The translations under genes were made by a program, and so were the position numbers. The notes beneath the pieces were generated by a model. It saw only the letters and a program-made list of their open reading frames with translations. It did no database searches and had not been told where the DNA came from. A stretch of 64,000 nucleotides of DNA from Thermoguttaceae bacterium (GTDB lineage Bacteria > Planctomycetota > Planctomycetia > Pirellulales > Thermoguttaceae), in NCBI GenBank assembly GCA_028695965.1, contig JAQVHZ010000001.1, positions 1-64,000 of the forward strand, written 5' to 3'. Within the stretch, counting starts at the first letter, position 1. Every line of letters starts with the position of its first letter. This document shows positions 32,551 through 41,917 of the stretch, in pieces.

Positions 32551-35500
32551 ATGTTTACCATGCTGCGTAATAGTTTCCTACCCTTGACGTTACTACTGCT
32601 AGCGACGGTTCTGGCGCCTTTTGCTTCCTTAGCGCGCGCTGCGGAACCGCGCCAAGTCGGGCTGCTCTTGGACGAGCCCGCTGTTATTCCCATGCGCGTG
32701 GAATCGGATATCCTCGCGGAAATTCTCACGGATATTGTCGTGGATTTCAATAAGGCTGACCCCGATTCTTACGCGCTCGCGCTCCTGGCGACGTCGACCG
32801 AAGGGATCGTCGACCGCGCGGGCTCCCCCGTCGACTTGAGCGGCTTCGACGTTCTCGTCGTCTACCAAGGGGACGTTATTACGCAAGACACGGCGCTTTT
32901 CAGCGAACAAGTCGTCGAGGAATTGACGCAATATCTGCAGTCGGGCGCCGACCGCAGCGCCGTCTTGCTCGGCGGGTCCGTCGCGCTCTTTGAGAAGCTC
33001 GGGTTCGGCTCGCAGCTCAAGACGGCTCCGCTCACCTTCGGCGAAGACCGCGCGCAGTCGGGCGTGATCCCGCTGAATCCCGCCGCGGCGGTTTTCGACG
33101 GCGTCGACTTCGACCGAGGAATCGTATGGATAACGAACGCAGGCTTCCCCGCGTTCGATTCGTTCTCGATCGACGGTCCCGACGTCGCAGCGCTTGCGAC
33201 GTCGCCGCCGGAAGGTCATTTGAACCCGTTCGTCGTCGGGCTGGGTTCCGCCGACGGACAACCGAACGCCAAGGCGTTTGCGTTTGGCTGGCGCGTCAAT
33301 CCAATATACGATTCCGCGCCGGATGGATACAAAGCGAATTTCCAACGCCTCGTCGCCAATATGATTGTTCAAGCGGGTCAGCCGGTCGCCCCCGCCGACT
33401 GCGCCGCGCCGCGTTATGTCGCGCCCGACTTCGAGGCCGTCCAACGCGCGCTCGACGCCTATGCGGAAAACTTTGACGAAGAAGAATTTCCGCGCGGCGA
33501 GGAATTTGCCGACCGGCTCGCCGAACTTCGCAAACGTTCGCTCGCTGTTGAAGAAGCGCCGGACGAAGCGCTCGACGACCAAATCGCCGCTATTCACGCG
33601 GACTTCGCCGCGCTTCAAAAAGAGGTTCTGCTCGCGTCCCCGGAGCTCGATTTCGATTCGTTCCTGTACGTGCGCCGCAATCCGCACCTATTGGGCCTTC
33701 CGGAAAACTACAACAGCAACTCCGTCCTTCCGAAAACCGGCTACAACGACGAACTGCGGCGCTTCGATCTTCGCACCGGCGAGTCGACGCTCGTCTATAA
33801 GCCGGAAAACAGCGAATTTGTCGGCGATCTTGAGCTCTATTACGACGGCTCGAAGGTCATGTTCTCCTCTCCGGACCTGAACTCGAATCGCTGGCGCCTG
33901 TGGGAACTTGCGCTCGACGAGAACGGCGACGCCGCGCAAGACGCGCCGGAAATCTCGCCCCTCATCAACGACCCCGACGTCGACAACTACGACGGCTGTT
34001 ACCTTCCCGACGACCGCATTATCTTCTGCTCGACCGCGAGCATGACGGGCGTTCCATGCATCAACGGAAGCGGGCACGTCTGCAACCTCTACATTAAGGA
34101 ACTCGACGGCTCGATTCGTCAACTCACCATCGAACAGGACCACGACTGGAACCCGACCGTCATGAACAACGGGCGCGTCATGTACCTGCGTTGGGAATAT
34201 GTCGACCTGCCGCACTGCTTCTCGCGCATCATGTTCCATATGAACCCGGACGGCACGAACCAGTCGGAACTCTACGGCTCCGGCTCCTACTGGCCGAACT
34301 CCGTCTTCTACGCGCGTCCGCTGCCCGGCGATTCCACTCAGTTCGTCGGAGTCGTTACCGGACACCACGAACTCAACAGAATGGGCGACCTCGTTATCTT
34401 CGACCCCGCGCGAGGAAGGAAAGAAGCGTCAGGCGCCGTTCAGCGCATCCCCGGCTGCGGCAAAGACGTCGAGCCGATCGCGTGCGACTTGCCGATCGCG
34501 CAGAACTGGCCGAAATTCCTGCACCCGTTCCCGATCTCCGAAACGCTCTTCCTCGTCTCGTGCAAGCGTTCGGCGCAGTCGCCTTGGGAAATCTGCCTCG
34601 TCGATATTTACGACAATGTCGTTCCGATCCTGAGCGATCCGGAGGCCGCGTCCTTTGAACCGATTCCGCTGCGCGAGACGGAACGTCAGCCGCTCATCGC
34701 CGACCGCGTCAACCTCGACTCGCCGACCGCCGACGTCTTCATTGCGGACGTCTACGAAGGCGAAGGGCTCGCAGGCGTTCCGCGCGGCGAAGTGAAAGAG
34801 CTGCGCGTCTTCAGCTACCAGTTCGCGTATCAAGGCATGGGCGCCGAACCGTACAGCGTCGGGCTCGACGGACCGTGGGACCCTAGAAGAATCATCGGCA
34901 CGGTTCCGGTCCTCGAAGACGGTTCCGCTTCGTTCAAGATCCCCGCGTACGTTCCGATCGCGCTTCAGCCGCTCGACAAGGACGGGAACGCGATCCAGGT
35001 GATGCAGAGCTGGATAACCGCGATGCCGGGCGAATCGCTTTCCTGCATCGGCTGCCACGAGCCGCAGAACTGGACCGGCACGACGAATCCTCGCTCGCTC
35101 GCCTCGCAAATCGATCCGATGGAGATAACGCCGTTCTACGGCCCGACGCGCGGATTCGGATTCGAGAGCGAAATTCAGCCGATCCTCGACCGCTATTGCG
35201 TCGAATGCCATCAGCCGGACTCGGCGGTCGTCGCGGAACTTATCGAGAGCGGCCAGGTCTCTGAAAGCGTTTTGGAGGCGACCACGCTCGCCAATCATAC
35301 GTTCGAGCATTCTCTTTTGCCCGACTTCCGCAAAGGCGAGCCGCAGTGCGCGCTCGTGAACGGCAACTATATCGCGACCAAGTCGCCGATTTCCAATTCG
35401 TACTATCAGCTCCGCCGTTACGTCCGCGCAATGACGAAAGAAAGTCAGATGCCCGCGCATCCGGCATACGACTTCCACGCGGATTCCGAACTGCTCGTGC

Positions 35501-36561
35501 AAATCCTTCAGCGCGGGCACTACGGCGTCGAACTCGATCCGGAATCTTGGGATAAGCTTGTCGTTTGGATCGACTTAAATTGCCCGTACAACGGCAGTTG
35601 GGGCGAGATGATCCGCGACAATCCGGCGCTCGTCAAGAGCCAGTTCTCGCGCCGAGAAGAACTGCGCAAATTGTACGCGCCGAGCTCCGAACAGCTCGAC
35701 GACGACCCGAACGAGCCCGCGGATGCCAATCCAAAACCGACGTCGCCGCTGCGCGTCAGGTTCTCGTCAGTCATGAAAGAAGAAGCGGACGCCGCGTTTG
35801 AGAAGGTCGAAGGAGAATCGTGTTCCGTCGCGCTCACGGAGGACGTCGCGCTCGAGCTTGTTACGTTAGCGGGCGCCAATATCAGCGTCGGAAAATTTGA
35901 GATCACGAACGAGCAGTACAAGATCTTCGACCCGACTTTCGACGCCGGGATCGAATATGGCGACTTCATCCAGTTCAGCCCCGGCGAGCGAGGCTGGCTC
36001 TTGTCGCGTAAGAATCAGCCTGTCGCGCGCGTTACTTACACAGAAGCGGAAGAGTTTTGCAAGTGGCTCTCGGAAAAGACCGGCGACGAGTATCGGCTTC
36101 CAACCTACGCCGAATGGCGCGCGTTCGCCGACGAGGACGCGCTCCAAGCGGACTACGCCGCGAACGAGAATCTCGCCGATTCGACGCGCGCCGATATCTC
36201 GCCTTTCGGCTGGACCGGTCGGGTCGACACGCTGCCGGCGTGGCGCGTCGTCGATTCGGACGTGAACGACCACAGCCGCGTCTCCGCGCCGGTCGGGTCG
36301 TATAAGCCGAACGCGTTTGGACTTTACGACGTCCTCGGCAACGTCGCCGAATGGACGAGCGGCGAGCGCGTCGACACGCGCGCGGTTGTGAATATCGAGA
36401 CCGGCGAAACGACGAGCGAAAGCGTAACGACCAAGAAGATCGCCGCCGGCGGCTCCTGGATAACGCCCGCGCGTTATGCGACTCCCGAAACCGTCCGCGC
36501 GTTCCCAGAATTCTTCAAGACGCGCGACGTCGGATTCCGCGTCGTTCGGGTCGAGAAATGA
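32551..36561 (+). CDS. HzsA-like di-haem protein with N-terminal ThuA-like and C-terminal SUMF1 domains
   Basis: Exported protein of 1336 residues, a distant third member of the 16106/19887 family. Order: signal peptide (1-30), an extra N-terminal domain of ThuA/amidotransferase-like pattern (about 35-280; VLVVYQGDVI, VEELTQYLQSG, SAVLLGGSV), the helical ALQKEVLLASPELDFDSF segment, beta-propeller (about 380-600) with GRVMYLRWEYVDLPHCFSRI, haem motifs CIGCH (832-836) and CVECH (883-887), and a SUMF1 domain (about 1105-1336) with VGKFEITNEQY, LPTYAEWR and VLGNVAEW. An insertion of about 90 residues follows CVECH. A second ATG at 32560 is possible. A terminator follows at 36587-36626. Redox role and substrate unknown. 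Confidence 0.86.
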   Translation: MFTMLRNSFLPLTLLLLATVLAPFASLARAAEPRQVGLLLDEPAVIPMRVESDILAEILTDIVVDFNKADPDSYALALLATSTEGIVDRAGSPVDLSGFDVLVVYQGDVITQDTALFSEQVVEELTQYLQSGADRSAVLLGGSVALFEKLGFGSQLKTAPLTFGEDRAQSGVIPLNPAAAVFDGVDFDRGIVWITNAGFPAFDSFSIDGPDVAALATSPPEGHLNPFVVGLGSADGQPNAKAFAFGWRVNPIYDSAPDGYKANFQRLVANMIVQAGQPVAPADCAAPRYVAPDFEAVQRALDAYAENFDEEEFPRGEEFADRLAELRKRSLAVEEAPDEALDDQIAAIHADFAALQKEVLLASPELDFDSFLYVRRNPHLLGLPENYNSNSVLPKTGYNDELRRFDLRTGESTLVYKPENSEFVGDLELYYDGSKVMFSSPDLNSNRWRLWELALDENGDAAQDAPEISPLINDPDVDNYDGCYLPDDRIIFCSTASMTGVPCINGSGHVCNLYIKELDGSIRQLTIEQDHDWNPTVMNNGRVMYLRWEYVDLPHCFSRIMFHMNPDGTNQSELYGSGSYWPNSVFYARPLPGDSTQFVGVVTGHHELNRMGDLVIFDPARGRKEASGAVQRIPGCGKDVEPIACDLPIAQNWPKFLHPFPISETLFLVSCKRSAQSPWEICLVDIYDNVVPILSDPEAASFEPIPLRETERQPLIADRVNLDSPTADVFIADVYEGEGLAGVPRGEVKELRVFSYQFAYQGMGAEPYSVGLDGPWDPRRIIGTVPVLEDGSASFKIPAYVPIALQPLDKDGNAIQVMQSWITAMPGESLSCIGCHEPQNWTGTTNPRSLASQIDPMEITPFYGPTRGFGFESEIQPILDRYCVECHQPDSAVVAELIESGQVSESVLEATTLANHTFEHSLLPDFRKGEPQCALVNGNYIATKSPISNSYYQLRRYVRAMTKESQMPAHPAYDFHADSELLVQILQRGHYGVELDPESWDKLVVWIDLNCPYNGSWGEMIRDNPALVKSQFSRREELRKLYAPSSEQLDDDPNEPADANPKPTSPLRVRFSSVMKEEADAAFEKVEGESCSVALTEDVALELVTLAGANISVGKFEITNEQYKIFDPTFDAGIEYGDFIQFSPGERGWLLSRKNQPVARVTYTEAEEFCKWLSEKTGDEYRLPTYAEWRAFADEDALQADYAANENLADSTRADISPFGWTGRVDTLPAWRVVDSDVNDHSRVSAPVGSYKPNAFGLYDVLGNVAEWTSGERVDTRAVVNIETGETTSESVTTKKIAAGGSWITPARYATPETVRAFPEFFKTRDVGFRVVRVEK

Positions 36562-36586
36562 TTCTGCACATCGTGTAATTTGTTCT

Positions 36587-36626
36587 AAAAGAAAAGCCGC
36601 GTTCGTTTGAATGCGGCTTTTCTTTT
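36587..36626 (+). terminator. Terminator after the 1336-residue gene
   Basis: AAAAGAAAAGCCGC (36587-36600) pairs with GCGGCTTTTCTTTT (36613-36626): 14-bp stem with T-rich end on both strands. Confidence 0.8.
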
Positions 36627-36672
36627 CACCAAGGCTAGGCTTGTAAAATTCTGGCAAGAGTAAGGGTAAGCA

Positions 36673-37920
36673 TTAATTGATATGCAAATTTAACATCGCC
36701 AAATTATCCAGAAATTCTGAACTTGCGTCGCTACAATTCGTTCCATATTCCAGCAAGGACCCTGATGGTTTTACTGCAAGTCTGGTTACCTTCAGATACG
36801 CTTGATACTGTTTCAGAAATAATTCATATGTAACAGGGTCTTTTTTAGCATATTTTTGAAGTGCTTTCATATCTCTAGCGACAATCTGCTGGTTTTCCTC
36901 AATTTCCAAAATTTCTTTTCTAAAGAGTTCGTCGTCGTAAAGGTTTGAAAGAGCAATTTCGAAGTCACAAAATATCCCTCCTCTAAATGTGTATTTATTG
37001 GTCTCATAATCATACTCTCTATTAATAGAGTTGTACCAGACCCTTCTTACTAAACTACTGCACTCCTCAGCCTTAGTAGCGCCTGACACCATAGATGTAA
37101 TTAGGCTTTTATATAGCCCTTCTTTTTTGTTAAAGAAGGTGAATTTTTTTCCTTGTGAAGGCGCATGGATATCGACAGCGACCGGAACATTCTCTGCCGA
37201 GTCCCCTCCCACAAAAGCAATAACCAGTCCGGCAACAATGACGACGGCAAAGAAAATGCCAACGGCAACAAGAATTCTTTGTCTTGCATTTTTTTCTTTA
37301 TCACTCATATTGCGACCGATTTGGTTAGTTACAATTGCTATGTATTTACCAACATACAAATAGCATTCTTTTATTTTTGAATTGCATTTTTGAACAAAAC
37401 TTTGCAGTCTCAAACTGAAAGGTTCGAAAATATTGGAGTCTACTGCTTGCTGGATTGATTCAGGTTGCAAAATCAATTTATCACTTACAGATTGATAAAA
37501 ATCGTTTGTATCGACATCAGAAGTAACTGGCGGATTGTCGACAGGCGGTGTAACGAGTTCAACGGGAGGAACACCAGGTGCAATAGGTGGTATATCGAGT
37601 TCAACAGGTGGAACGACGAGTTCTGTAGGCGTCGCAGAACCACCTTCTTTTTCGCTATCGTCGGCTAATTTCTTCTCAATCAGTTCATTCTTGTCACGAA
37701 TGTTTTCACTACTGCACGCAGACTTGGACGATTCAACTGTTTCTTTCTCTGGAATGTCGTTAATTTCGAAAAACTTTCTAAGACTTTCGAACTGGGCAAG
37801 TTTATGAATTTTCCCATTATATTCAACTTCGGTATCGGGAGAAACTTGTCTCTTTTTTACAAGTTCCACGATCTCCTCTGGAGTCTTCTCTATTTTTTTG
37901 CCGTTAACAATCAAAAACAT
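36673..37920 (-). CDS. Membrane protein with GYF_2-like N-terminus
   Basis: 415 residues from the ATG at 37920, chosen over the open frame from 37965 because GGAGC lies 6 nt before it. Residues 1-50 form a GYF_2-like module (MFLIVNGKKIEKTPEEIVEL, SPDTEVEYNGKIHKL) similar in layout to the AIM24 N-termini. Next comes a Ser/Glu-rich linker and a Val-Pro repeat (VVPPVELDIPPIAPGVPPVE), a helical part, one membrane segment (ILVAVGIFFAVVIVAGLVIAF) and a C-terminal soluble domain of about 160 residues. The gene is AT-rich with codon use unlike its neighbours, which points to acquisition. Function unknown. No partner gene is adjacent. Confidence 0.75.
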   Translation of the reverse strand: MFLIVNGKKIEKTPEEIVELVKKRQVSPDTEVEYNGKIHKLAQFESLRKFFEINDIPEKETVESSKSACSSENIRDKNELIEKKLADDSEKEGGSATPTELVVPPVELDIPPIAPGVPPVELVTPPVDNPPVTSDVDTNDFYQSVSDKLILQPESIQQAVDSNIFEPFSLRLQSFVQKCNSKIKECYLYVGKYIAIVTNQIGRNMSDKEKNARQRILVAVGIFFAVVIVAGLVIAFVGGDSAENVPVAVDIHAPSQGKKFTFFNKKEGLYKSLITSMVSGATKAEECSSLVRRVWYNSINREYDYETNKYTFRGGIFCDFEIALSNLYDDELFRKEILEIEENQQIVARDMKALQKYAKKDPVTYELFLKQYQAYLKVTRLAVKPSGSLLEYGTNCSDASSEFLDNLAMLNLHIN

Positions 37921-37965
37921 CTTTTGCTCCAATACGGGAATTTGCATTACTTTAGTTATAAGCAT

Positions 37966-38683
37966 AAGAATCAGTCGTCCGAAGATACGACGTTTTTAGA
38001 CGTATATCTCTCGCGTCGGCAAATTCTCGACAATCCAACACAATGTAAGATTAAATTATGGAACGAAAAAAATCAAGAGGATGGAAACAAAATTATAAAA
38101 AAATGACAAATTTATCAACACCTCATTTCCAAAATGAAGATTCTACCTGCAAGATGGTTTATTAGAGTGAAATCCAATCGCTAAATCAAAAACATAGCCT
38201 CATCTTATCAGCACGTTCCATTGGTACTTATATTGCAACCTGATTCAATCTAGTAAACAATAGGCCCATTATTTTTGAACCTTCCAGCGTGGGAAAACTA
38301 AGCGTCAATCAAATAACGTCTCAATATTCAAGGCGTGCTTTTCTTTCGTCGGCAACAACTTAGCGTATATCACGACCTAATTCGGTTGCAATATGAGATT
38401 GATAGATAGAATCAACGCAGTATGTTGCTAACTATCGACTTCATTGTGAAACTTGACAAGATAGGAGACAATGCCAGAGAATAACCCAAAACGATTTGCT
38501 GAACCCTGTCAGAGTATCTTCTTGGCAAAACAATTTCTAATCGAGTCGAGGAAAAACGACCTTGCCATTATTCACAACTCCCCCAACTCTACCACATACT
38601 CTACTCGAAAGAAAAACAAAACGGGAACAACGACCAAGCGCCTGTCGCTATTCCCTTTCAGTTGCTTCTTGCAATCTATATGG
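37966..38683. other. AT-rich gene-free island
   Basis: About 720 bp upstream of the membrane-protein gene and downstream of moxR. No convincing reading frame, tRNA, terminator or repeat was seen; forward frames here run into the antisense of moxR. It may be a decayed insertion. Confidence 0.5.
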
Positions 38684-39739
38684 TTATTTCGTATACTTCT
38701 CAATCGTCGGCGTCTTGACCAATTCGAGCAATTCCATGACGATCTTATCGGGAGTCATGCCTTCCGCTTGAGCTTGGAAGTTGGCGCCGACGCGTTTTCG
38801 GAGGACGGGCAGCGCGGCGGCTTTCACGTCTTCGATCGAGACGGAAAAACGCCCGTCCATTGCGGCGAACGCCTTGCCGCCGTTAATGAGGTACTGGCCG
38901 GCGCGCGGTCCGGCGCCCCAGTCGACGAGCTCGCGCACGAAATCGGGCGCGGTCGGATCGGTCGGCCGGGTCGCGCGCACGAGCGCGGTCGCGTACTGGA
39001 TGACGTACTGACTTACGGCGACCGACGAGACGAGCTTCTGCATACCGAGCAGAATCTTTGGATTCAGGAGCTGCGCCGGGGTCGCTAATTCTCCGCGGGT
39101 CGTTGCCGTGAGGATCTTTTCTTCTTCTTCGAGAGTCGGATAGTCGATCTTGACGTTGAACATGAACCGGTCGAGCTGCGCTTCCGGAAGCGGGTAGGTT
39201 CCTTCTTGATCGATCGGGTTCTGCGTTGCGACGACCAAAAAAGGTTCGGGAAGTTTATAGGTCGTATTGCCGACGGTAACTTCGCGTTCCTGCATCGCCT
39301 GCAGGAGCGCCGACTGCGTCTTTGGCGGCGTTCGGTTGATTTCGTCGGCGAGCAAGATGTTCGTAAAGACCGGACCTTCGACGAATCGGAACGAGCGCTT
39401 GCCCTGGGCGTCTTCTTCGAGGACGGTCGTGCCGGTAACGTCCGACGGGGTCAAGTCCGGCGTGAACTGAATACGTCGATAGACGACGCCCAAGATTCTC
39501 GCAAGGGTCGAGACGGTCAAGGTTTTCGCCAAGCCGGGAACGCCTTCGAGCAGACAATGGCCGCGCGTAAAGACCGCCGCGAAAATCTGCCGGATCGCGT
39601 CTTTTTGCCCGACTACGACTTTTGCCAATTCGTTCTCTAACGCAAGACGCGTTTGACCGAATTCCTGCAGCAGCGCGCCAAGATTCTGCTGCCGATTCTG
39701 GGCCGTTAGTTTGTTCGGTTGTTCACTTTCCGTCGTCAT
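38684..39739 (-). CDS. MoxR-family AAA ATPase
   Basis: 351-residue chaperone-like AAA ATPase. Walker A is GVPGLAKT near residue 60, Walker B is ILLADEINR near 130, sensor 1 is VVATQNPIDQEGTYPLPEAQ and the C-terminal lid contains WGAGPRAGQYLI. MoxR proteins act with VWA or DUF58 proteins to mature complexes. Here the usual downstream DUF58/VWA gene is missing: an AT-rich gene-free island follows at once. The upstream neighbour is a hydrolase gene 66 bp away on the same strand. It is complete and in normal length range. Confidence 0.92.
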   Translation of the reverse strand: MTTESEQPNKLTAQNRQQNLGALLQEFGQTRLALENELAKVVVGQKDAIRQIFAAVFTRGHCLLEGVPGLAKTLTVSTLARILGVVYRRIQFTPDLTPSDVTGTTVLEEDAQGKRSFRFVEGPVFTNILLADEINRTPPKTQSALLQAMQEREVTVGNTTYKLPEPFLVVATQNPIDQEGTYPLPEAQLDRFMFNVKIDYPTLEEEEKILTATTRGELATPAQLLNPKILLGMQKLVSSVAVSQYVIQYATALVRATRPTDPTAPDFVRELVDWGAGPRAGQYLINGGKAFAAMDGRFSVSIEDVKAAALPVLRKRVGANFQAQAEGMTPDKIVMELLELVKTPTIEKYTK

Positions 39740-39804
39740 CTATGTTGATCCTGTATCGCCTCGCTCGCTGACAAGGGGCGTCGGCAAGCGTTCTTATCAA
39801 TCGA

Positions 39805-40704
39805 CTATTTTTCCAAAAATTCGCGCATCGCGCCGAGCGTTTCCTCGGACGAATCTTCCAAGAGATAATGTCCGGCGTCCTCGATTTTATGAACGAACGC
39901 GTCCGGATAGTATTTCAGGAACTCTTCCAAGAAGACCTCGGGCGGGAAACACCAGTCTTTGACGCCCCAAATGAGCGCGACCGGCTTGTCCTTAAAGACC
40001 GGCAACCGCTCCATCATCTTGACAAAGGTCTCGTGGCTGCAATGCTTCCGCGAAATTGGAATATCTTTGACAAACCCAAGGACGGCGACGCGATTCGACC
40101 AGGAATCGTAAGGCGCAATCAAGCCGGTCTTCACGTCCGGCTCGAGCCCTTTCGCGGTCGCCATCGTCGTTGCCGCGCGCGGGAAGAGGTTCAAGCCTTG
40201 CGCCAGAATCTTGTTCAGGACCGGAATATGGAAGGTTCGAATCCGGCGCGGACAACGTTCGTGCAGATACGCCGCCGTGTTCATCAGGACGAGCTTCGAG
40301 AAGACGTCCGGGATCTGCGTAGCGGCGCACATACCGATTGCGCCGCCCCAGTCGTGCGCAACAAGGACGCAGTCCTTCAACTCGAGCTTTTCAATGAGTT
40401 CGAGCAAATCGTTCGCGCGTCGTTCGATCGTGTAGGGGTACTCTTTTTCGTTAGGCTTTTCGGACAACCCGCATCCGATATGGTCGACGACAACAACACG
40501 GTATTTGTCGCGGAACTCGTTGACGACCGAGCGGAAGAAGAAGGACCACGTCGGATTACCGTGCGAGCAGATAAGGGTCGGACGTTCGACGCCGTCGGGC
40601 TCGGTCGGACCTTCGTCGAGATAGTGGTACTTAAACCCTCCGATCGTCATATAATGCGACTCGAAAGGATATAGGGCTTTCCACCCTTGCTTTGGGTCGG
40701 ACAT
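39805..40704 (-). CDS. Alpha/beta hydrolase, haloalkane dehalogenase-like
   Basis: 299 residues. The family signature HGNPTW gives the oxyanion and halide-binding Asn/Trp region, VAHDWGGAIG holds the nucleophile Asp followed by Trp (about 118), and DAGHYLLED holds the catalytic His. Asp nucleophile plus Trp points to the haloalkane dehalogenase/epoxide-hydrolase branch; OleB-type hydrolases of olefin synthesis share these motifs. A ketoacyl synthase is encoded four genes away but not of OleA type as far as I can see, so OleB is not favoured. Cytosolic, no signal peptide. The natural substrate cannot be told from sequence. Confidence 0.85.
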   Translation of the reverse strand: MSDPKQGWKALYPFESHYMTIGGFKYHYLDEGPTEPDGVERPTLICSHGNPTWSFFFRSVVNEFRDKYRVVVVDHIGCGLSEKPNEKEYPYTIERRANDLLELIEKLELKDCVLVAHDWGGAIGMCAATQIPDVFSKLVLMNTAAYLHERCPRRIRTFHIPVLNKILAQGLNLFPRAATTMATAKGLEPDVKTGLIAPYDSWSNRVAVLGFVKDIPISRKHCSHETFVKMMERLPVFKDKPVALIWGVKDWCFPPEVFLEEFLKYYPDAFVHKIEDAGHYLLEDSSEETLGAMREFLEK

Positions 40705-40748
40705 CGGTTATTCCTATGTTGCTGGGGGACGTTTAGGCTGAGTATGCG

Positions 40749-41879
40749 CTAGCGCTGCAGGGAGCGAAATTCGCGCATTGCGTCGACGGTATCCTGCATA
40801 TCTTTGGGGATCGGCGCTTCAATCGTTATCCTTTCGCGAGTCGTCGGGCGCTCGAACGTGATTTTATGCGCGTGGAGCGCTTGACGAGCGAGTATCGGCG
40901 GCGCCGACTCAGCTTCTCCTTTGCCGGACGGGGAACGATCGAATATGCCCGCGATTTCATCGCGCGTGATTTCCGAACGACCGCCGTACAGCTTGTCGCA
41001 GAGGATCGGACAGCCAAGGTAGCCGAGATGAACGCGAATTTGGTGCGTTCGACCGGTTTTCGGCATACAGCGAACGACCGAGAACCCGCGAAAACGCTCG
41101 AGGACCTCGAAAAAGGTCTGCGCCGACTTGGCGTCGGGGTCGTCCGGAGCGACCGCCATACGGACGCGGAATTTCGGATGATGACCGATCGGCTGGTCGA
41201 CGACTTCTCGATCGGAATTGATCGATCCGAGCGTTATCGCCAGATATTCCTTTTCGACGCGTTGTTCTTCAAAAAGGGCGGCAAGGTTCGCATGCGCGAC
41301 GTCGTTTTTTGCAACGATGATGACGCCGCTCGTGTCGCGGTCGAGCCGATGAACGATTCCCGGCCTGGCGGGACCGCGGTTCGAGCTCAGTTGGCCCGCG
41401 AAGCGATGCGCAAGCGCGCCGACCAGCGTCCCGGACCAATGGCCGCGCGACGGATGCACGACCATGTCGGCGGGCTTATTGACGACCGCCAAATCGTCGT
41501 CTTCATAGAGGACGTCGAGCGGGATCTCTTCGGGAATCGGGGACTCTCTTGGCGGTTCGACGAGTCGGAACGACACGACCGAGCCCGGCTTCAGGCGAAA
41601 AGACGGCTTGCCGTGGATCCCGTCGACGTCGACGCAGTCTTCCGCCTGAATCGCTTTGCGGATCAAGACGCGGCTGTATTGCGGGAACTTGGAGACAAGG
41701 AACAAATCGAGCCGCCAGCCCGCTTCGGCGTCGGAGACGACGCGCTTAGCGACTTCGCCCGGCTTTTCTGTCGGGGGCGCCCATCGTTCGGCGGCTTCAA
41801 AAGACTCCAATTCGTCGAGCGATTCGATCTCTTCTTGTTCGAACAGTTCGTCAGCGGCGTCGGGTTTGTTCTTAGACAT
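40749..41879 (-). CDS. RluA-family pseudouridine synthase
   Basis: 376 residues. An N-terminal S4 RNA-binding domain (WRLDLFLVSKFPQYSRVLIR) precedes the synthase domain with the catalytic motif HRLDRDTSGV near 180, LYEDDDLAVVNKPADMVVHP and GRTHQIRVHL. It isomerises uridines in 23S rRNA or tRNA; the S4 domain and length favour the RluD/RluC group. A roughly 35-residue acidic extension precedes the S4 domain, making it slightly longer than typical (about 325). It follows argH by 38 bp on the same strand and may share its transcript. Confidence 0.92.
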   Translation of the reverse strand: MSKNKPDAADELFEQEEIESLDELESFEAAERWAPPTEKPGEVAKRVVSDAEAGWRLDLFLVSKFPQYSRVLIRKAIQAEDCVDVDGIHGKPSFRLKPGSVVSFRLVEPPRESPIPEEIPLDVLYEDDDLAVVNKPADMVVHPSRGHWSGTLVGALAHRFAGQLSSNRGPARPGIVHRLDRDTSGVIIVAKNDVAHANLAALFEEQRVEKEYLAITLGSINSDREVVDQPIGHHPKFRVRMAVAPDDPDAKSAQTFFEVLERFRGFSVVRCMPKTGRTHQIRVHLGYLGCPILCDKLYGGRSEITRDEIAGIFDRSPSGKGEAESAPPILARQALHAHKITFERPTTRERITIEAPIPKDMQDTVDAMREFRSLQR

Positions 41880-41917
41880 AATCGTTTCGTGCGCTTAAAA
41901 GCTATCTATTGAAGAAA

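Noticed and set aside
38471..39088. 205-residue forward frame in the AT-rich island
   Set aside because: Most of it overlaps moxR on the opposite strand, and the unique first part has no ribosome site or recognisable sequence.
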